The notes below the pieces were generated by a model. That model searched no databases. It worked only from the letters and a program-made list of their open reading frames with translations, and was not told the DNA's origin. The translations under genes were made by a program, and so were the position numbers. From Syngnathus acus (taxonomy: Eukaryota; Chordata; Actinopteri; Syngnathiformes; Syngnathidae), in NCBI RefSeq assembly GCF_901709675.1, contig NC_051094.1, forward strand, positions 7,684,501 through 7,748,500: a stretch of DNA of 64,000 bases, given 5' to 3'. How positions within the stretch are numbered: the stretch's first letter is position 1; every line of letters begins with the position of its first letter. This document shows positions 12,004-24,650 of the stretch, one piece after another.

Positions 12004-15000
12004 TTCATCGTATTGCTATTTGCCCATCCTGAATATGTATGTAACTCCACATGTCAATTTTATAGAACATGTCATATGGGAATAAAAACGAAGGCCTATG
12101 CCAGTTTATTTTGGGCAAGAGGAGGCAGTTTCAGACCTGATCTGGGCTGGTTACCAAAACCTCAAAGATTTGCACTTTTGATGGCCACCAGCAGACTAAT
12201 GATGCTTTTTCAGGCTTCTGGTTGCTGAATATGTCAGTAACTATATTACAACAAAGCTGACCCCGCGATAACAGTTTGTTTGTTTTTTTAAGTACTCGCA
12301 AGTTCAGACCCTACTTAAAAGCGAGAACGCTAAAGACTGACTTTAGTATGTCTATGTTTGAAATGTTACCCAAAGGAAAAGTTCCCCAAGCTCTGTTCAA
12401 CAAACCGTCCTTAAAGAAAAGATAAGAAAATAAACATTCCTGTGTCCAAACTCTTTTTATACGACTGGTGGGTGGACAGAACTGGGCCATCCAAAAGTGA
12501 AGTTAAAAAGACCCCATAAGGCAGAGTATCTATCATCCTATGCTCAGCGCCGGTGGCTGAAGCCGACCATGCGCTAAATGATCATGACAGCGTGCGGCAC
12601 ACTGAGGGTGCTTTTAGCTGCCACCACAGATGGGTCTTATGTGAGGGGTAGACAACAACAGTATTGTTGTGTTTTTTGTTTAATGTTGCGCCCCCGTGTT
12701 TAACGTTTCACTGCAATGTACACAAATGTGTTTGCTTTCTTTCAGACGGCCAAAGTAGCAATTAGCACAATAACTCCTACATAAGGAGGCGGAAGACTGA
12801 ATAATAAAGGAAAAAGGAATATTAAAGGCATGGTGATGCATTTGGATCTTTTTTGATGATACGAAAGAACATTTCACATACAGAAGACTATTCCTCAGTC
12901 TGGCAATGAGACCAAGATATTCTTCAGGGTGGCGGAAGCTAACAGCAGTCACTGGCGGAGTTGCACTGCTTGACCGTTGCGCCGATTACTTCACCTTCCT
13001 GTACTGCCTGCCTTCTCTGCAGGAAATCAAGTTCGCAGCATGCTAACCCAGCAGAACATAGATATGATCTTTGAAAAGAAAAACATACGCCTTTGCAATA
13101 ACATACATTTTCCCAGCAAATCAAAGTACTCCCATGAGACGTAGTCACCATGAGGACTGCAATACACAAGATTTTGTCTTTAAATGGGCCCTTGTAATGG
13201 CTTTTAAGATTTTAATAATTTTACATTCAATTAGCTGAACACATATATTACGTGTAATTGAATCACTGTATTTTATCAGGAGAAAATAGCCAACATAATG
13301 ACAACAAACACTGAAGCACCTCGGCCTAATATCGCCATTGGTTCACATGCATACGTAATCACGTGTAATCAGTTTCGCTTGGTTTTGTGGTTTTGTTTGT
13401 GTGCATGGTGCTACTTGAGTCTTCATGTATATTTAGACAAGTTGAAGGGCGTCTGGGGCACAATCAGAAAGGTTGCAGGTGCTCGCGCAACGAGATTGAA
13501 GACATTTGTATTCACATACTGCATCTGCACCGTTATTATTATGGTGATGAATGCATGTGAATTAGCCGAGCCAAATTACAGCCAATAGATGAAATGGCTT
13601 AACTTTGCCTATTTATGAGGTACCTTCATGTATGATACAACATTTTAAAGAGCCTTACTAAGTGTACAATTAGAAAAATATATTTTTTATTTTGTTCAAC
13701 TCCGCATATATTGACACTGTTTATTCTTTCTAGAAACTGTATGGATGGACTGTAGCAGACAGCAGACATTTGATTTTACCCAACAGCATTTCAAATAAGA
13801 CAAGAACAAGTTCATCTATTTTTATGCCTTGTCTTGGCAAACATACAACATGTCAACAGGGAGACCACTATGTGAAATAAATGTGCATTTTTGCCTAGAT
13901 AAATCAACTTAGGGCGAGGCTGTCACGATCTCCTCCAGGCTCTGACATGTACCGAGTAATTTGATTCCTGCCTCTGTGATCCTCCTGTGATTTCCTCCAT
14001 TATCGCTGTATCACACTTTAATCACGCCTTATCCGACAGTGAGTCTCACCTTCACAAAAAAAAAAAAAAATCTGAACTTTGTAAGGACTTCAAGAAACGC
14101 CCAGGCATTGACCAAAAGCTAGCTTGTATTTTAGCAAAAGGATCACATTTAAAGATGTATTTAAAAGAGTTGACGTTGGTGAGTGAAAGAACCTTTGAGG
14201 AAAATGGACACGATAAGAAATGAATGAAATGAAAATGAGCTTCTTTATCAAAAGCCAGGCAGCGGGTGGGGCAAATCATTTACCCAAGGCTGTCAGCCCG
14301 CTGTTCCCCTACGGATATCTGTTCTCCCATTGAACCGCAGACATAATGAAGTATATTCCTCGTGAAGAAAGGGATAACATGTATCTCCTCCCTGATACGA
14401 GTCGCATTGCATCATCTAACAATAGTAAAGCCATGTGAAATTGTGTTTGGTCAAATGACGTAGAATATTAGCATCCATGGTTTGGGTCGTAAAAGAGGCT
14501 CGAGAAGGGCGTTAACGCAAGCAGCAATTATTTAGCATGAAATCCAACGTCTGTTCAAACGAAGCGGCTCGGCACAGAAACAAGGCGAGCTTGTCTCATG
14601 TATATTCCATGAGGCGAGCTCACCGTTGAGACGGCAGACGCACTTCATTTTAGATCAAGAGCGTCTCAAAGAAGACCCCCATTCAGTGGTGGGACCTGCG
14701 AATCTTGCCGCGGGTGCAGTTAGAGGCAAGGATCTATAAGCGGTGGCACTCGGGTCAACGGGAATGTTGTTGCTAATGAAGAGTCATCCAATGGCTGTTT
14801 GCTATGATCATAGAGGCAGGTTTTGAGCTGTGACAGGGGCCAATGAGGGCATCGGTCCGGCTGCGACCTCATGAATATGAATGGCGCTCTCTTTGCGGAA
14901 GGACACTTTTTTGACGGGCTAAATGCAAATTCTTGTGACTCGCCATGTCTGAAACAATATCCGCTGCACGCTGAGAGGTGTCAGCGCTGAAGGAGATGAT

Positions 15001-15204
15001 TGTGTCTTCATGGGCACAGAAGGTCACAAGGTTGAGAATGAATCAACTGATGCGTGAATGAATAACAAACATTATGAATCTGTGAATCATGCATGATTAT
15101 TTGGACATAATTGTATGCTAATCTTTCGTACCCTCACTTATTAGGGTCCTTGGGTTACGGCGGAGTTTTGTTTCTACAATAGACATATAATAGATATTTA
15201 CACA
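12004..15204. other. Non-coding stretch with one candidate regulatory patch
   Basis: No gene recognised. A poly-A run lies near 14057-14070, and two overlapping opposite-strand open frames around it are explained by that run. From about 14430 to 14960 the base composition is more balanced and the sequence more complex than its surroundings, with a tight group of transcription-factor-like motifs at 14831-14940 (given separately). The remainder shows no repeat or coding signal. Confidence 0.6.
14831..14940. promoter_or_regulatory. Candidate cis-regulatory cluster (POU, CCAAT, Meis-like)
   Basis: Within 110 bases are a Meis/TGIF-type TGACAG (14831-14836), a CCAAT word (14840-14844), an octamer-like ATGAATAT (14871-14878) and a perfect POU octamer ATGCAAAT (14933-14940). 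They sit in a patch of higher complexity and GC than its flanks with no transposon signature. Such clusters are typical of conserved non-coding enhancers near developmental genes, but short motifs also occur by chance and no conservation can be seen from a single sequence. Confidence 0.25.
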
Positions 15205-15370
15205 TCATTTTCCCGGCTGGCTTTGGCCTTTCTGTGTTTGCATGTTCTCCCCGTGCCTGTGTGGGTTTACGCCGTGTGATCCGTTTTCCTCCAACATTAT
15301 AAAACATGCATGGTAGGCCGATTGACCACTATTATCATCAATAGGTGTGATTGAGAGTTTGAATGTAACC
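15205..15370. mobile_element. Fragment of a common teleost interspersed repeat
   Basis: The words 'gtttgcatgttctccccgtg', 'cctgtgtgggttt', 'aaaacatgcatggtaggc' and 'ataggtgtgattgagagttt' follow one another in the order known to me from an abundant fish repeat. The copy is diverged, with several substitutions and small deletions, and blends into unique sequence on both sides. It appears to be another part of the same family as the fragments at 3.7, 21.6 and 44.1 kb. Class not assigned. Confidence 0.75.
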
Positions 15371-15750
15371 ACATGTTGAAATAAATGATTTGATAGGTTT
15401 TGGGAACTAAAATTAAAAATAAAACCCCCTTAAACCTTGCCAAATAATGAGCATTATGAGAACATTTTGAAAGGTTTGAAATTACGCCAACTGTCCCTCC
15501 CGCAATTATCTAGGTTAATTTTAAGGTTTTGGTTTATCCAAAAAGTTATTGATTAATTGTTGTAAATGCGAGATGAATGGAAGAGAGGCATGAGACGAGA
15601 TCAAAATCTAAGCATGAATCAAAGGGCAGCAGTAAAGCACGGCAAACATGTAATCAATTTGAAGAAATAAATTATACGCACGCACGTCCACTCCGCACTT
15701 TGAAAGTGGCATCAATTGTTCAGCACTGCAGGTTGCAAATCGATTCATCT

Positions 15751-15894
15751 TAATCAGTTTTGAATGAATGATTACGACTGTGTCACCCGCTGTTACGCCG
15801 CACTAGTCCACAACTGTCAGTCGGCTGAATTATTTCTGTCATTAAACTAGTGTAATAAACAAGGCCTTGTTCGGCCATGGTCATTATTGGATTA
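15751..15894. promoter_or_regulatory. Candidate homeodomain/Meis site cluster
   Basis: Several homeodomain-type cores occur close together: TAATC (15751-15755), GATTA (15770-15774), ATTA overlapping a CTGTCA Meis word (15836-15844) and a bicoid-type GGATTA (15889-15894). A second CTGTCA is at 15814-15819. The sequence between them is not low-complexity and has no repeat signature. TAAT cores are common in AT-rich DNA, so this is a suggestion only. Confidence 0.2.
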
Positions 15895-17677
15895 CCTCTC
15901 TTGTGGGCTAATGAACAAGCACATGCAGTCATGTTTTAAAGACAAATCCAGAGAAACAGCATTTTCGGGTTATCCAGAAAGAAAAACGTACAATCCCCAA
16001 ATATTTGTGTGTGTTTTTCCGAGTGTGCTCCATGTGGAAGTAAAGCTCCTATAGTGACACCCCGCATCCATCCAAGGTGGCATTGATGGACATAATGACA
16101 GATCACAAGTCAAACATCGCGTGACGCCGCCACTTCAAACAATGGCCATCATTGTGAAGTACTACTTGTATGTGTGTGGCATCCATCAGAAGGTGACTGC
16201 TCGGCCGAAATACAGGACACAACACTACTCAGCATTTTCAGACAAGATAGAGCAAATATTCGGTGTATAATTGATCTGACTTTTACAGTCTTGTGCAGAA
16301 TGGACTTGGTCTTAACTAAAAACAAATTCCATTTTGGCTCATGGTCATTTCGCTTTTTGGAACGCCAAAGGTAGAATTGTTTATTTTTGTACTGACAAAA
16401 TGTGTATCGCATCACCTCTTGCAGCATATTCTTATCTCAAACAATAATTACCATGCAGTGAAACTCTTTCATGCTCTCATCTTGAAAATTATTCATGGGT
16501 TTAGATTGTCGACAATTGGGAGGGGTTGGCAGGAAATTGCTAGAGCAATTTGCATATTTTCACCCGCTTTCAATCAATGTATGCGTAATAATGCCGAGGT
16601 AAGCAAAAACGTGGTTTGATGCAGCTTTTTCATGTGAAAGCTAAGTTTTGGTCATATTTGAATAGAATTCAACACCAACTACAAAAACATAAAAGATGAA
16701 TTGATATATTGTAATAATAAAAATTCAGCCTCTGAGACTGTTGATTGCGAAACGTTAATGACGTGGCATCATCTGTTCACACAATGTTATCGAGGAAGGA
16801 TTATCTCATTTCTCCTGCCTCCTTCTTCTGTCAATCTCCTCATCTCCTCGATGGGATTCGTGATGAGAAGCGCTGACATGTAAACAGAGCGAGGACAAGG
16901 AAGTTGCAAATAGAGAAATGACATGAGTCCTTTCTACTTCCCTCCATTGTTTTTGTCCGTCATACTTTTTTCTTTTTTTTTACGCAGGAAAATAACAAAA
17001 ACAGTAAATTGGATAAATAATTTGAATTAATTACTGTTTGGAAGCAGTGACAAGTTAGATTACGCATCAAAATACGAGGTCATAGATTACGAAGCAACGA
17101 TGATTTGAAAATGAAGAATTCAGTGAAAACACTACAAATAGTTTACCATAAAAGGAGGTAAAGAACAAAAAATGCTTTTTTTAAGCAGACTACAAATTGG
17201 GGTTGTTAGAAAACAGGCCAACCACACAGTGACCCTCCTAAAAACAAATCCCGGGGCTGTAAACTCCATACTCATATTAAAACAATCTACAAAAATACAA
17301 GTTCAGCAAAAGACCCATTGAATTCTCTTCCTATTATTTAGATGGTCACTCAAGCCAGTCAATGTGCTTCCAGTCAAAATGCTCAATTATTTCTCATGGA
17401 TTAAAGTCCTGGTATTAAATTTGCCTCACCACTTAATTTGCTCTCACTATCGGTCTGTGACCCCCAATAAACTCTGGTACCCACAATCCCCCCGGGCCTA
17501 ATGTCACAGCTTATTGGGTGCCTAATTTACAGACTGAGAAAGGAGACGTGAGAAAAACGACAAATTGCTGGAAAGTAAAAGAGCTTATGGGAGAGAGGGA
17601 AAAGCAAGGATAGATGGAAAGAAATTCAATTGGATCATCAAACCATGACGCTCTTAGAACGCCGGGCGAGCAACGAG

Positions 17678-17760
17678 CCAATCAAAGGCAGGCCAGCAGG
17701 CCAAAGGGGCCATTTTATGACAGGCTGGTTTGAAAGTGGGTTATTGTTTGCCAATTAATG
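17678..17760. promoter_or_regulatory. Candidate cis-regulatory cluster (CCAAT, TCF/LEF, Meis, Fox/Sox, homeodomain)
   Basis: In 83 bases one sees CCAAT (17678-17682) running into a TCF/LEF-type ATCAAAGG (17681-17688), TTTTATGACAGG, which joins a posterior-Hox-like TTTAT to the Meis word TGACAG (17718-17723), a Fox/Sox-like TTATTGTTTG (17741-17750) and CAATTA (17752-17757). The patch 17440-17790 is more GC-balanced than its surroundings and has no transposon signature. No conservation evidence is available here. Confidence 0.25.
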
Positions 17761-20700
17761 CCAGGGAATCATTGCTGAGCCGGGGTTCTCCCTCTATCAC
17801 CGCTCTCACAATGTCCCCTTCTTCTCTCTTGTATTCCCTATAGTCGCGGAGATGAGGAGAATGATGAAAGGAGTGAGGAAATGGTGCCAATTCTTCTTTG
17901 CTCAAAGATGAAAGCAGAACAGGAAAGTGGATCAATGATGGCCGTGAGAGAGGTCTGGCTGGGGTCAGTTGTAAACCACAATTCCTAAAAGCTGTGTGGG
18001 TAGTTCTCTTTGGAGAAGATGCCAAGGGATCTGAATCTGGTTGATTCATCAGGATTCGGTGTACAAAAGCAAGCTCGGAAAGGTGTTGAGAGATGAGAAG
18101 GAACTATCACAGTCTACGTACGCACATCTACAACCATGACATGATGTTGGACACATTGCATTTGTATCCTGTGATTGGACTTAATTTAATTTCAAGCTCC
18201 ATGCAAAGGTGCACTGGAAGTCAACATCCTGAACATGACACTTGGTCTACGGACAATATAAAAATTGGACCTTAATGGCCGTGTTATGTCATGTTATGAA
18301 GAAAACTGACGGAATACACTCGGGACTTCTACCAACATACATTGTGCAAAGACAAATTTCTGCAAGACTTGGCAGTGGACACGGTATGAATAAAACTGAG
18401 ACAATTAAGTTACTGGAGAGAGAGTTCTTTTCCAGACAACTATCGGCGTCCCGTGAACAAGGCACCTGGTTCCACTCCAACTCCATTTTGAAATGCACCA
18501 GTATTAAAAGTGTACCAACTGCAAGATTATTTAACTGTAACTTCATTGGGTGTGTCACCGCCCCAGTTTGCATCAGAATCTTCCTTGGTCCATCGCCCAC
18601 GTCCTCTCAGAGGTTGCATGTAAATTAGCTATAGATTTTATGCGTAATCCGACCAACTAGCTAGTAATAATTGAAGTGTGTGAGGACGTTTAGAGGGAAT
18701 TGGTGTTAGGAGAGCAGACAGTGATGCTGCCAAATGTATGGCACATCTGCTAGCCGGACACAAGAACTGTAGGTCTTGGATATGGAATGTCTGCCAGCTG
18801 ACAATTGTTTGGACCTTGAATGGCAGAGCCCACCAACTCCAATCTGCCGCCTTTCACAGACATTTGGAGCTGAATGGAACGTGGAGGATGGAGGAGGCGG
18901 ATGCCAATTCCGACTTGCGAGATCCAAAGCCTGTTGCATCAGGCTGTTTCTCACTTCAGCCACTTTTTGCGCTTACAACAGCGGATGTAGCCGAACATTG
19001 TGTGATTTGAGGTAAAAATGGAACTGTCACCCTTGAATATGTCACATAAGATTATTTCCCTTTGATATACAAGATGTCTGTCTGCCGCCTACTCTTTCGC
19101 CCACACGCTCACCTTCTTTTAACCGTTATACTTTCACCTTTGTTTCCTCCATTTATAATGTTGCTATAATTTAGACTTGAAATCAACACTTTACAGTCTG
19201 TCCTATAACAATGACAGGAAGGGTCACAAATGCAACCACAAGGCTCTAACCTGCCCTAGCCACAGCGACTTACTAAAATAATAATACAAAAATGTTACTC
19301 TGGTGTTTATTATTGACTTGTGAGCTGCTTTGGATGCTTCTCTGCAATATCGCGGGTGATACCTAATGGCATTCAGAACAGCGCCGTGAAAAGGTCAAGA
19401 AGAAGCAATCGCATATGTTTCATGCAAATAAACACACCAGTAAGCCTTACTAAATAACAATTATATTAAAAGACAACATTGTCCTCGAGCCAGCCGCACA
19501 AATATAAAGCTGCTTATTTGTATTCAAGCACTAGAGCGTACCTTTCTATCAGCTCACCAAATACCACAGATAAAGGAAAGTGGCGCGTGTACGTCAAGAA
19601 AGAAAAGTGGAGGGAAAAAAAGAGGGCGAATGAGCTGACAGCCCATAAAAGTTTAATTTAAATCGAGGCAGCTAGCAAACACACACTCGCACGTACACAC
19701 GTTCTAGTCGAGACTTTGACTTTCAACAAAAATATTGCATGGGTGGATGATGCAGGTATGGCATCAGTTTCACCAAGTACTTAAAACTGTTCCCGCAACA
19801 ACAATTCATCGATTACGGCGTTTCAGAAAGAGCGCAAAACTCACAAATGGTTGTTCGTGGGCTCTGGTCAAGAGTAATAACATATAAAAATGGCTGAATT
19901 TAGAACTAAGCTTTGTCAATGGATATGCACCATATACAACTACAATAACAAGCCTAGTAAAGGTACCAAACAGCAGTAAGGGGGGATAAAAAATAAAATA
20001 AAAAAAACCGATGATGGACAGCCTATAAAAGTAGACAAATAAGTTCAAAGGCAAACATCCAAACCAGCACTGACTGTAATGGATGGAGTTTTAAAGAGGT
20101 GTTAAATCATTCAGCATTGACGAGAAATTTTTGAGCGGCTGAATTGCATTCAACAGATCTCACACATAAACCTTCTTTCAGTCACGTGCTAATGGGACTA
20201 AGGTGGTGAGTCGTGACAGACAAATGTGATAAATGAAGGCGAGCCAGTGAAGAACTATTAAAGGCTTGAGATGAGCTTGATATTTGCAGTGAGAGCCTTA
20301 AAAGAGCCAGAGTGCATTGTAGCTCAAAGTATGACCTTTTTTTTTAATCTACTTCATATGAAAACCATTATGATGGTGCTCATTTCAAATGGTTTCTTTT
20401 AGTTAATTATTACAGATTTGTAAATCACAGACATCGTAATAATTTAATTGAAATCATTTGAAATGTGTTTGGGATATATATAAATTCGGTTCTGGAATTT
20501 GACCTGACACCTTCGAGTGTTTGGGGATATCTAACGAGAGATCAAATGCATGTCCTCAAGGTGGTTTCAAGCATCGTAAGAGCTTGCCAGCGGGATAATT
20601 GCTGCTTGCGCTACTCCAAGCATCTGCTATGGAGAATCGAGGCTGGAGCAAACGCTAGAAAGATGCTGGAGGGAATATTCTGTATGACCCCAAGGAGGGG

Positions 20701-21611
20701 AAATAACTGTCCATCACAAATGTCGGCCTTTTAAAGACCACCAGAAATTTTAACTTGAGGTTTAGCATATGATAAAGTCAGAAAACCTCAGATGCTGCAT
20801 TCTCTTGAGAAATAAATCAAATTACAGCAATATTGGAAATATGGCAATGATAGTTAGATAACTTTGATGGCAGCTTTTGTTATCACTGCTGTGTGCATTT
20901 TTTGTTGCAATGAAGCAGCAATGAAAAATGCACAGAGGGCCTTCAGGGTAGAAATTCGCTTTATGTATGTAAGCAATTTATCCATTTTACAAGTGGCCAG
21001 TGGGTTTACAGGATCCCCTGATCTTATCTCTCACTGACGCATATAATGAACTGACTGAGGGAGCAAACCAAAGTAAATATCAACACATAAGCCAGCATAT
21101 CATTTTCTTTGTGTGGGCAAGGTCTCTCCAATGATGTGTCGCCATGGAAACATTGGCAGCACTCAGACATTGGAATATTAACTGATTGTCCTTGTTTGAC
21201 TCTTTGTTCACGCATCCATTAGTGTACACTCGCAACACTGCATACCAATTTGGGCATTCAATAATCGCAAGTGCGTTTCAAAATGGACATCTGCATTAGG
21301 AGTTGAGCGGGGGGGATTTATTTTTTATGGCTGCAAAAAATAAATGAAAACAGTTTCTGTTGGTGAAATGTCTGGGAATATTACACATCAACACCATCTC
21401 TGGGTAGTCATCTAAGATGGACTCAATCTCCAATGCGCTCCACTTTGTTTGGCCCATCACTTGCAATAAAGAAAGGCTGACCTGAGGTCGAAGCTATCAG
21501 TGCCAACAACGGCAGCAAAGTGTGAAATCGTAATAAAGACATTTATGTGTACAGCTTTGGGGAAACTGACGGGAGGACTGTGATTGGGAATTGATGAGGA
21601 CCCATTCCATC

Positions 21612-21670
21612 AGTGGAGCTTATCCCAGCTCAGTTTGAAGCAAGAGGGGGGGGTAGCCTTCACCCTAGAA
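21612..21670. mobile_element. Probable fragment of the same teleost interspersed repeat
   Basis: 'ggagcttatcccagctcag' followed by 'agaggggggggtagcc' and 'ttcaccctag' matches, with changes, the order 'gagcctatcccagctgac ... gaggcggggtacaccctg' that I recall for the abundant fish repeat. The copy is short and diverged. The 8-base G run is probably an alteration of the GC-rich part. Confidence 0.5.
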
Positions 21671-21767
21671 TATCACATTTGGACAGCATCCTTCTGAACT
21701 CCATTAATGTTCTACATATAACCTATACTGTCGCTTATGAACTTAAGGCTATCCTAGCCAACACGCG

Positions 21768-21955
21768 GAAGAGGCGCTTCTTCATGAGCTATTTTCTTTC
21801 CAAATAATTGTTTTTAAAAAAGCCAAAACAGTAAGATACATGAAAGAAGAGGCGCTTATTCATGAGCCATTTTCTTTTCAAATAATTGTTTTTAAAAAGA
21901 AAAAAGTCCCAAAAAAATACAATACATGGAAGCAGAGTTGCTCGTGCATGAGGGT
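21768..21955. repeat. Three-copy tandem repeat, 78-83 bp unit
   Basis: The word 'gaagaggcgctt' begins units at 21768 and 21846, followed in both by 'catgagc', 'attttctt' and 'caaataattgtttttaaaaa'. A third, more diverged unit starts at 21929 ('gaagcagagttgctcgtgca'). Spacing is 78 then 83 bases; the difference comes from A-rich tracts. Copies 1 and 2 are close to each other and copy 3 is older or more decayed. No coding or transposon-end signal is seen in the unit. Confidence 0.8.
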
Positions 21956-24585
21956 GGTGAATTTAGTGAACACATTTTCTTCAAATATACCACACTTGCA
22001 TTTGTAGAGTAAATAAATAAATAAGATGAAAAATTAAAGGTATGTTAAGAAGAATGGGATGTCAGATACAAAATTAACCAATGAGTCAAATGATTCCAGT
22101 GAAGGAAAATGACAGCCATTTTTCATCTTGCGTTGGAAAAAAAAAATAACGTGATTACTCACACGCGTTCATGAAGCTCGAGTCTATTACACTAGACACA
22201 TTACACATTAGACTGTGCTCGTTTATCTTTGGCTAATTCCACTGGTCGTTCGCTCTGTGGCTCAGCAGACAGTTGATTAGGATTAAGGCCAATCCGAGCA
22301 GATGCCAATCGGCCGTAGTGTGAGCCGAGTGTGGGAACGAGGAAATGAGTTCTCGACACGTAATGGGCTGCACTGTGTAAGATGCCCAAGATGAAAAAGA
22401 GTGACATTGCAAATTTATATTAAATATTATATCCACGTCATCCTCTGTTTAAAGTCACTCAGTAGTAGTACTCAGGGGAGGTGTCTCATGAAAATGCTGA
22501 GTACGTCTTTGGTTATCATGAAGACTTGGAATGGAGCAAGGACATTGTGACTTTTGTCCTTCCTCACCATACGCAACTATTTACAAAAAGAGAGCAGCAA
22601 CAAATCGAGCTCATCTCGTAGCAGACTGCAAATAAATGGCACTTGGACAAATCCAACATTGGGTAAATTCCTGTGACTATATCCCCCCCAATGAAGAGAG
22701 TGCCCATAAAGATTTGATTGAGTTCTCACTAGTGGCGGCAGCATTTCATCACAAAAGCCACAGAATTACACTTTGTCAATCTGTACAGCCATGTGGCGCA
22801 CGGCATCGCCAAATCATGCATTCACTTAGCCAGCGCATCCTCCTGGTTGCAACATTTTGACAAGCCTATTCCTTTTTGCTTAGTTAACTTTCCTGTCTCT
22901 AATTCAGGGTCCATGTTGAACCCACGATGCATTTGTGACTCCTTCCGTGGCAAATTGGCTATATATTTTGGTTCATTCACCTTTATTTCTACAAATACTC
23001 CCCAATCAATGATTCGTTGTGCTCATAAATCGTGTTCAAGTGGCCAATTGATCCCCCCAGTCCAGGTTAAGGGTTCATTGACACACTGGCTTGGATGCAG
23101 GCTGATGTTGCATGGATCTCGACTAACCGCAGATTGGGCATAATGGGGCCTGCTAAAGGCGCGCTGGAGAGCAGAGAGTAATAATCAGGAGACAATGTGC
23201 ACCTCCCAGCTGCATCGTGTCTGGTGACTAATGCGGCGTTCCTCACGATGACGGTGAAAGCCGCTGGCTCACTATGGCAATTAAGGGGAAGGTCGTCTGT
23301 GATATAAGTGGTTGAGAGATGACAAGACTCGTGGGCGGCTAAGCGGTCTTTGCAACACACAAAAGATGCAATATGTATGCCTACAACATGTGGTAGCAAC
23401 TGCTATTATGGCCGAGAGATGTAAAGTCATGTACTGGAATATGCAACAATGTGGCTAAAAAAAACCTGAAGGCTGTCAAAAGTATGAGTACGCTTGAAAT
23501 TAAAAATGAACGATGCAGCGGTTAACTCGACCTAGATTAAGAATATAGTTGGGATTAAAAAAAATACTGTGATAGTTTGGCTTTTTGGTTTCCCCAGTGG
23601 AACATGTCAGCCCTTTGCTGGAAAAAAAAAGAAACAAAAAGTCATCGTTTTGCTTTTTTTGTACCACAACTGACCTGTGAGAAATAGGATGACTCCAGGT
23701 AAGAGAGTAGTAGGAGGAAAATTAGATAATCAATAGATAATTCTAACAAAAATAGAACAAATATAATTCCCTTAATGATCAAACGGCTGTCACTCACCCT
23801 CCACATAAGTGTTGGAAAACTCCTTGGATGAGATAATCAATATTTCCGTCTCAGCTCACCTTCTCTCCATATCACCTCTATTTTCATCACTGACTAGATT
23901 TCTGCCACCTGTCAATTCCTTCCTCAGAAAGACAGCTCAAAACGGTCCTAAACATCGTTTCAACCTCAGTGCCAAAGAAAATTTGCTGCATCTACGGTTC
24001 CTGCTGTGTAGTGGATGGCGTCTCCATGACGACGGGAAAAGTAAATGGTGAGAATGCAGCCACCACCTCCAGGAAATAAGACCCTATAACCACTGTCAGA
24101 ATTAGCCATTATAAAGTAAAGTCGAGCACCAAAATGATGGTCATGGGGGATCATGGTTGGTGTGTTGCTTTTAACATCCATGTGGACGGGTAGCACAAAA
24201 ATTCAGCAAATATTACTTCAAACACATTCATCAAATTGTGGATTCTATTTGTGACATCCACAGTGAAAGCAGCCCTGTACCTAAAAGTTAAGCTTTTGAC
24301 CGTATAAGCAAATTGAATGCTTGAATATTTTACATAAAACAGAAATGTCCTCCCCTGCAGCACGCCATCACATCATTTACAATTATGCTGACACATCTGC
24401 ATCTTTCTATTTAAAAAAAAAAAAAAGGTGCTCAGAGTGGGATAGAAGGGCTTGCAAATCCTCCCGTGTGCCCATATACAACTACACAAACACCCGAGCA
24501 AAAGTTGCTGATGCCTTTAAAACTTGCTGACTTGGGGCAAAGAGCGGTGACAGTAGTGTCTCTTGAGAGCAACTTGACATGCTGC

Positions 24586-24586
<1 letters not shown>
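21956..24586. other. Non-coding stretch, nothing gene-like
   Basis: No exon or RNA gene recognised. Poly-A/T runs occur near 22137-22147, 23620-23635 and 24412-24427. The open frames of up to 116 codons near 22793-23143 and 23067-23399 lie on opposite strands over overlapping sequence and have no recognisable motif. The patch 23080-23350 is GC-richer than its surroundings without a repeat signature. Confidence 0.65.
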
Positions 24587-24620
<34 letters not shown>

Positions 24621-24650
24621 TGTGCGTGCGTGGCTGTGGGTGTGTGTTGT
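24587..24650. repeat. (TG)n microsatellite
   Basis: Uninterrupted (TG)n at 24587-24617, about 15 units, followed by an interrupted tail of tgtg, cgtg and gtgggtg words to about 24650. Alternating purine/pyrimidine sequence of this kind can adopt Z-DNA. It explains the cysteine/valine-rich and histidine/threonine-rich frames reading through it on the two strands. Confidence 0.95.

Larger units (their letters stand above)
15371..21611. other. Non-coding stretch with two candidate regulatory patches
   Basis: No gene recognised in about 6 kb. Open frames of 60-130 codons (for example near 18242-18628) overlap frames on the other strand and carry no recognisable domain. Two motif clusters at 15751-15894 and 17678-17760 are given separately. 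A poly-T run lies near 16970-16981 and a short A/T run near 20336-20345. No tandem repeat longer than a few units was noticed. Confidence 0.6.
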
